A stretch of DNA of 64,000 bases from NCBI GenBank assembly GCA_905250125.1, contig CAJNOL010001118.1, positions 1 through 64,000 on the forward strand. Reading direction: 5' to 3'. Shown one piece after another: positions 58,518 to 64,000 of this stretch (positions are counted from its first letter, which is position 1; the number at the start of each line of letters is the position of its first letter). The notes under the pieces are model-generated. The model saw only the letters and a list, made by a program, of their open reading frames with translations. It did no database searches and had not been told where the DNA came from. This DNA is from Rotaria sordida (taxonomy: Eukaryota; Rotifera; Eurotatoria; Philodinida; Philodinidae). A program made the translations under genes and the position numbers.

Positions 58518-60725
58518 ATGTCGAGAAGAAGAAATGTTCAACAGCATAACTTATCGGATGTCACATCAAAAAATGATGCAGCAAGTTCTTTATCGAATTC
58601 ATCATCATCAGTGAATAATTACAATCCAATTGCTATGATCAACAAGGAAATTAACACCGAAGACTGTCGTCAACTACTAAAGAAAGTCGACACAATGCGA
58701 GAGATCTTACAGATGGAAAAGATTTCACTTCCACAAATCGTTGTTGTTGGCGATCAATCGGTAGATCCGATTGGTTCGTATTTTAGATCAACACTCAAAT
58801 CTTTCGTTTAGGTAGGAAAATCGTCGATACTCGAGGCTATCAGCGGTGTTGAACTGCCACGAGCACAGAATATTTGCACACGCTGTCCACTAGAATTGCG
58901 TATGAAACGCGCTCCGCCTGATACGAAGGACTACGCCACGATTCGATGCGCTGGAATTGACGAAGTGATTATCAACGATCTCTCGGAGATTACTACAAGA
59001 GTGATCGAATGCACGAACTTTTTGACTGGCAACTTGACCAATATTTCAGCATCGCCTATTTTTCTCACGGTTTATAAACGAGAGATTCAAGACGATTTAA
59101 CATTGATTGATTTACCAGGTCAGAGTTCTGTTGATTGACAATAAAAGAAAATTGAGTTTTGTTGAATTATTCTAGGAATCACTCGGACTCACGTGGAGGG
59201 TCAGTCACCAACGATTTATCGAGATATCGTTTCACTAATCGAAGACTGTGTCAAGTTTGAATCAGTGGTTGTTTTACACGTTATTCCATCATCGGTCGAT
59301 TTCACCACATCAGAATCGATCAAAATTTGTCAACGATACGATCCGAGATGTATGAGAATTTTATTCCATGAAATCGGATCTTTACTAATTGATTTTTTTA
59401 GATGAACGACAAATCATCGCCGTATCGAAAATCGACAAACATGACAAAGGCATTGCAGAGAAATTGCAAGGAATCGGATCTGGATCGCTATTTCTTCCGT
59501 TGGGTTGCGTTGCTGTTCTCAATCGGAAACAAGAGGAAATTGATGCAAAAGTTCCGTTTGAAGAAATGAGACGACGTGAAGAAGAATTCTTTCAAACCAA
59601 TCCAGCTTTCGCTGATGTACCTAAAGAATACTTGGGTAGGCAAGAATTAATCAAAAAATTAGTTTCAATTCAACAAGATAGGATTCGATGTACGTTGCCA
59701 CACGTGATCGAAACGCTCAAAGCAAAACTTCAAGCGATGCGAGCAGAACTTAAACAAATCCCAGCAGCAATTTTAACAGAAACGGACACTAGAATTGCTT
59801 TCAATGAAATTCTCCGAAACTATCGCAGAGCTGTTGAACAACGTGCGAAAGGTGACTATGAAATCAAATCTGAAAAAAAGATGGAGGCGTTCAATCCGCA
59901 AGCGCGTGATAAATGGGACGATCGAATCGCCTATCATCTCAAGATGATCGGAAAAAGCACTTCGGATGAGATCCAACAGATTTTGTCGGGATTATCTTCA
60001 CAAGATCAGAGAGCTCAAGTACTACAATCAATCGAGGAAAATTATGGCGGTGGTTTACCGAACTTTCCATCATCAAATATTATTCAACAGCTGTATCAGC
60101 CGTACCATAAAAAGCTTGAAAAGCCGTGCAAAGATCTGGTTCTTTGGGTCGAAGATTACATGATCAATTGTCTTGTTTACATTTTGCGCACAATTTTACC
60201 TGCAGAGGCCAACTACAAAGAGCCTCTGTCCCGTGAGTTGAATAAAATAATCAAGAGTATTATAGCAAACAGTAAAGAAAAGTGCATGGAAAACATCGAG
60301 CAGATGTTGGAAATGGAAGAGAAGGTCTTCACGATCAATCCGTACTACTTGGCGATCTTCAAGAATTTGAAAGAAAAAGAAAGTTAGTCAAATCTCCATT
60401 AAGGTATGAATTCAAAATTTCCCGTACTATTCTGTTTGTAGACACATCGAGCAATGACCTGACGCTTCATGATGTTTCGATTGGCCTTCGAGCCTACTGT
60501 TCAATTGTTCACGCTCGCATTGTCGATCATCTGTCTCAACTTTGCGAGTACTGGTTCATTCGCAATGGTGCACTGATCCTTGATGGGAAGTTGAATACGG
60601 CATTTTCTCCTGCGGAATTGCTGAAGTATATGAAGGAATCACCGTTATTAGAGCAGAAGAGAGCTAATTTGCGTCGAAGCATTGAAGCGATGGAGAAAGC
60701 CTTGGCCGCAGCAGAAAGAGAATAA
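58518..60725 (+). CDS. Mx/dynamin-like GTPase, five exons, 662 aa
   Basis: Exons 58518-58760, 58812-59118, 59176-59349, 59402-60382 and 60442-60725 join in phase to 663 codons. ATG 58518 is the first ATG of the frame; the upstream open part starts only with TTG. The G1 P-loop VVVGDQSVGKSS is split by intron 1. ICTRCPLELRM holds the switch I Thr, LTLIDLPGITRTHVEGQSP is G3, and IIAVSKIDKHDKG stands where dynamins have TKxD (here SKID). The middle/stalk region follows (PFEEMRRREEEFFQTNPAFA, YLGRQELIKKLVSIQQDRI), then the effector domain (DVSIGLRAYCSIVHARIVDH ... SPLLEQKRANLRRSIEAMEK). There is no PH or Pro-rich domain, and the length equals the Mx class. Mx proteins are membrane- or nucleoprotein-binding GTPases, in vertebrates antiviral; the role here is inferred only by family. 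The gene looks whole. Confidence 0.93.
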
Positions 60726-60879
60726 AGAACAAATTCTTTTTCTTCGAAGAAATAAACTTTTAAAACTTTCATCCGACTTTAAGGATGTGAATAACGTTGC
60801 ACGGTAGTCATCAACGCTTTGTCAAAAGATGGGACGATGTCTAAGAAAAAGACCCACCATCCTCTGCGGCAGGGTGTAG

Positions 60880-61108
60880 GTGTCTGGATGTGAATGTCGG
60901 ATGTGGGCGTATATGGGGTGCAGGCGTGGGTTTGGGGTGTCAGTGTAGGGAATGGGTGCGGGTGTGTGAGCGTTGGATGTGGGTGGATATGGGAGGCAGG
61001 TGCGGGTGTGCAGTGTGGGTGTAGCTGTGGAGATGGGTGTGAGTGTAGGTGTACTAGTGTGTGCTTGCTGAAGAAAAGACTCACACCCACATCCACTCAC
61101 ACCCTATT
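60880..61108. repeat. Telomere-like foldback, longest G-rich arm in the window
   Basis: About 180 bp of GGTGTAGGTGTCTGGATGTG-type sequence (60880-61058) is followed by the spacer CTTGCTGAAGAAAAGACT and a short C-rich arm CACACCCACATCCACTCACACCC. Variants GGATGTGGGTGGATATGGG and GGGTGCGGGTGTGTGAGCG show it is degenerate. It lies 155 bp after the Mx-like stop codon. Overlapping frames are low complexity. Confidence 0.65.
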
Positions 61109-61470
61109 ATTAAATAATGATTACCGATGAGATGAGATTTTTTTAATGTGTACCTTAATTCCTGTGTTTTGAATGCATTCTGTTTACTGCTGTATCTCAC
61201 AATTAAAATTCGCTATCGACAAACACAAAGTGCACTAGAATATTGCTGAGATTCGTCTTTCAATACTTGTAAATCAGATCGGTCTAGTTTTTTGTTTGAA
61301 AAAGCAGTCTGGAAAATGAAACATTCTAACATAGTTTAAAATTTTCCCTTCCATTTATTATGATGAAAGACTAATTCGGAGCAACACTAAAAATGTCTTT
61401 TCAACTTGATTTTTCGGTCTACTCGGTTGATACTTTTACGGTATTGTCTGAGACGACAGCTGTTGTGAGA

Positions 61471-61548
61471 AGTGTGGGTGTGAGTGAGGATATAGGTGTG
61501 GGATGTGATATTCAGTTACATCTATATATACACGCACATCCACACACA
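61471..61548. repeat. Telomere-like foldback patch
   Basis: GTGTGGGTGTGAGTGAGG and GGTGTGGGATGTG, an AT spacer, then CACGCACATCCACACAC. Confidence 0.55.
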
Positions 61549-62032
61549 ATCGTAAATGATTATATAACTGCTATTAATAGTCAGCAGTCGACCAACTCGC
61601 ATATTACTACTAATAATAATACGCCAAGATTTAATGCAAGAACTTTGTATTTCAATACAAACCAATCTATCAAAAAAAAATACTTGACAAATCGTCTGTT
61701 CGATGAGAACAAAAACTACACGTATAGTCTCAGTTTTCTTTTGATATTTAACCGAGGAAGAAACAGCGAACTTCAAGACTTCAAGAGACTTTAGCAATAA
61801 AGACTTCAGAAAATTTTTGGATCCGACGCGCTCTAACCCACGCCCTCAATCAAAGAATATCAGTGCCGTACCGTGCTGATGTGAAACAAGATCTGCTACA
61901 TGGTACAAAGCCTTTTTCTTCTGTACAAATGTAGCACGATAGTCATTATTCATTAGTGGCTTTTTGATACTTATTATGCTTGGTATCTAACACTCTATGC
62001 GAAGTACAACTTTTCCTCCATACTGTATGAGA

Positions 62033-62077
62033 ATGTGGGTGTCGGTGTATTTTATCGCTCACCCACACCCACACTCT
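62033..62077. repeat. Telomere-like hairpin
   Basis: ATGTGGGTGTCGGTG, spacer TATTTTATCGCT, then CACCCACACCCACACTC. Confidence 0.6.
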
Positions 62078-62079
62078 GA

Positions 62080-64000
62080 GTAGCTTGAATATTACTTTTA
62101 ATGATTGATACTATAAGTTAGTTATGTTCATTTTTCTTTAACTTCAAAAATATATTTGAATTACAACGTTAGCCAGTTCACAATCATGCAAATGAAAGAA
62201 AAGGATAAAATTGATATAACAGTTTGTGTGTATTTGATAATTGGATACAACATGATGATAACCTGATTCAGATCCGTCCAAAGAATGTTTCCTAGGAAGA
62301 ATTTAATGCATATTTTTAGAAAATTATTAGTCATACGTACTGTCGAATGGAACTAAAAAGACGAACATTTGAAATTGAAAAGCGGGGAAATTTCGACAAA
62401 AAATGCATCAATCTATTATCTTACGAATAATATTTTGTCCCTTTTCGTGTTAGTGTCATTTTGAAAGATACTAATATAAACCTTCGTTTCATTTCTGCAT
62501 CATACGTGCTGTAGGTGATCAGATAAAAGAATATCTTGAGTGTACTGATGACGAAATATTTTATATCACATTATACAAGTATAAGCAATACAATATATTA
62601 ACAGCAACGTCAGTCAAGTATATCTGAATAAACAAAAGATAAAGCACATATATAAAAACAAAATTAATACTTATTACATTTTTTTTTTGAGAAATTTTTA
62701 AAAAGTTTAAGCGAAATTTTTTAAACGAAATAATTCAAGATTATGATATATAATACAGAACTTTTCTAGTAATTAATCTAAAACATACAATTAATTTTTG
62801 TCAATACATTTTCAAGTTTATTATAGATTGTTAAATATTTATTCATAAACTGTTTATTTTTTTTTTGTGTCGGTTATGAATGTATTGCGATGAATTCGTT
62901 CTACATTAAAGTTCCAGCATAAAATGAAGATTATAAACTACAATGAATTACAATATTTTTCAAGTATATTCTAGAAAGTAAAATTTATAATGATGAGAAA
63001 CTTCGATATAGATATGTAAAGAAATATCAAAATGAAAAACTTTACGTCTATGAATTTTTTCAACAATGAATTTAATGAGGAAACCTTCTCACATGTCTCC
63101 TGCTGATTTCAATGGTTTTTTTTGCCTATAAATACCACATAGTGTTCTAATAAAAACTCTAAAAAGATTTCTGAGATTGGACTAAGTTATCAAATTTTTT
63201 TTCTAAAAGTTTCAAGTTTTCGGAAGACTTGTATTTTTGAATTGTGATCTTCAACTTTGTCCATATAGAGAACTCAACTAGAGTAACGTCTTTAAAAAAA
63301 AATTCACAAGTTTTGAAAAAAGTCTCTTCGAGATACGAAGCTTTCAAAAAGTGCATGTAGTACACAGTATGGCTCAAAAGTCTCCGAGAAGTTTTCGATT
63401 GGGAATAACTTTTGATAGAAACAAGAAAGAAAGCTGAAGAGTGGAATGTGGTTGTAAACGAAAGAAAGAACAGTACCCATACCCACATCTTCCCTTGTAT
63501 ATCTGCCAAACAAACAAATAGTTCGTATTGATAGTCTGTTTCTGAAGAGATATCAAATGCTAAAGATCTCAACGAAACGAGCTTGTATAGAGAATTTCAG
63601 AATTTTTGTATCGAGTCTTTCAGAAATATAAGACTTTCAAAAATAAATCTTGTATAAATTATCTATGGAAAAAGGCTTTTACTTTGAAAATTTCATGTCT
63701 TGAAAAGATTCGGTTCAAAAGTTCTAAAATTTTTTATTCAAGCTTGTACAGTTGAGATCTTTAGCTGGGTAAAGCTTCAGATCGAAATTCGAAAATACGG
63801 TGGTTCTACAAAAGTGAGATCTTACCGAATGATGAGTAAATTGGCACTTGTAAATATTTCTTTGTGAGTATCATACAAAAGAGGTCTACAATTTTACTAT
63901 GAAGAATTTTTGCATTAGATTTTAGTTTTTTCTTATCATCATTATTATTAATTAATTCAAAATCCATTGAGTATTTTCTTCATTTTTTTTTATTTATGAA
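62080..64000. other. AT-rich right end, no gene seen
   Basis: Contains a weak telomere-like hairpin at 63442-63495 (GGAATGTGGTTG, spacer with GAAAGAAAGAAC, then CCCATACCCACATC). The minus-strand frame 63159-63572 crosses it and shows no family features. Nothing else is supported up to the window edge. Confidence 0.4.

Noticed and set aside
60779-61130. Overlapping frames of 78-105 codons on both strands
   Set aside because: All are translations of the TGTGGG-like array; open frames are expected from a stop-poor repeat.
63159-63572. 137-codon minus-strand frame
   Set aside because: No recognisable domain, biased composition, and it crosses a telomere-like hairpin.

Overview
This window looks like nuclear DNA of a small invertebrate, most likely a bdelloid rotifer. 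The DNA is AT-rich. Animal-type genes are split by many very short introns of about 50-75 bp. About twenty dispersed patches of degenerate TGTGGG/TGTGGATG-like sequence resemble the TGTGGG-type telomere repeat I recall for bdelloids. The species call is inference; no rRNA or mitochondrial marker is present. Two 100-base runs of N (13967-14066, 51176-51275) and one 10-base run (37353-37362) are assembly gaps.

Layout. 0-5.8 kb: a possible CDS running off the left edge, then a repeat-dense block (degenerate tandem arrays, a four-unit 160-bp array, a 640-bp terminal-inverted-repeat element, telomere-like hairpins). 5.9-9.6 kb: a four-exon gene of unknown function (431 aa) with two introns over 1 kb, each carrying a telomere-like hairpin. 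10.6-11 kb: an inverted repeat and a tRNA-Val-like relic. 12-14 kb: a broken VWA5A-like gene on the minus strand. 16.3-18.8 kb: a doubtful small gene, a 1.2-kb palindrome and a hAT-like miniature element. 19.9-21 kb: an intact FkbM-type methyltransferase. 22.4 kb: an NHL-repeat relic. 24.5-31.1 kb: a complete 16-exon adenylate kinase 7 gene with two mobile elements in its introns. 32.6-33.8 kb: a KChIP-like EF-hand gene. 37.4-39.5 kb: a lysosomal phospholipase A2 (PLA2G15/LCAT family). 40.8-42.3 kb (minus): EEF2KMT/FAM86. 44.1-46.3 kb (minus): MTERF3. 48.3-50.0 kb: two tandem Ly6/uPAR-type GPI-anchored proteins. 52.4-58.4 kb: a repeat-rich block with a 3-kb element bearing about 0.5-kb inverted repeats, a decayed reading frame, and a palindrome with a nested insertion. 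58.5-60.7 kb: a complete Mx/dynamin-like GTPase of 662 aa. 60.8-64 kb: telomere-like patches and AT-rich DNA with no gene seen.

The genes are ordinary single-copy animal functions (cilia, calcium signalling, lysosome, translation, mitochondrial expression, cell surface, GTPase) on both strands, with no sign of an operon or a shared pathway. What stands out is the non-coding fraction: foldback structures built on telomere-like sequence, sometimes with other DNA between their arms. Exon coordinates were read by hand from splice signals, phase continuity and remembered family sequences. No alignment was run, and identity estimates are by eye.
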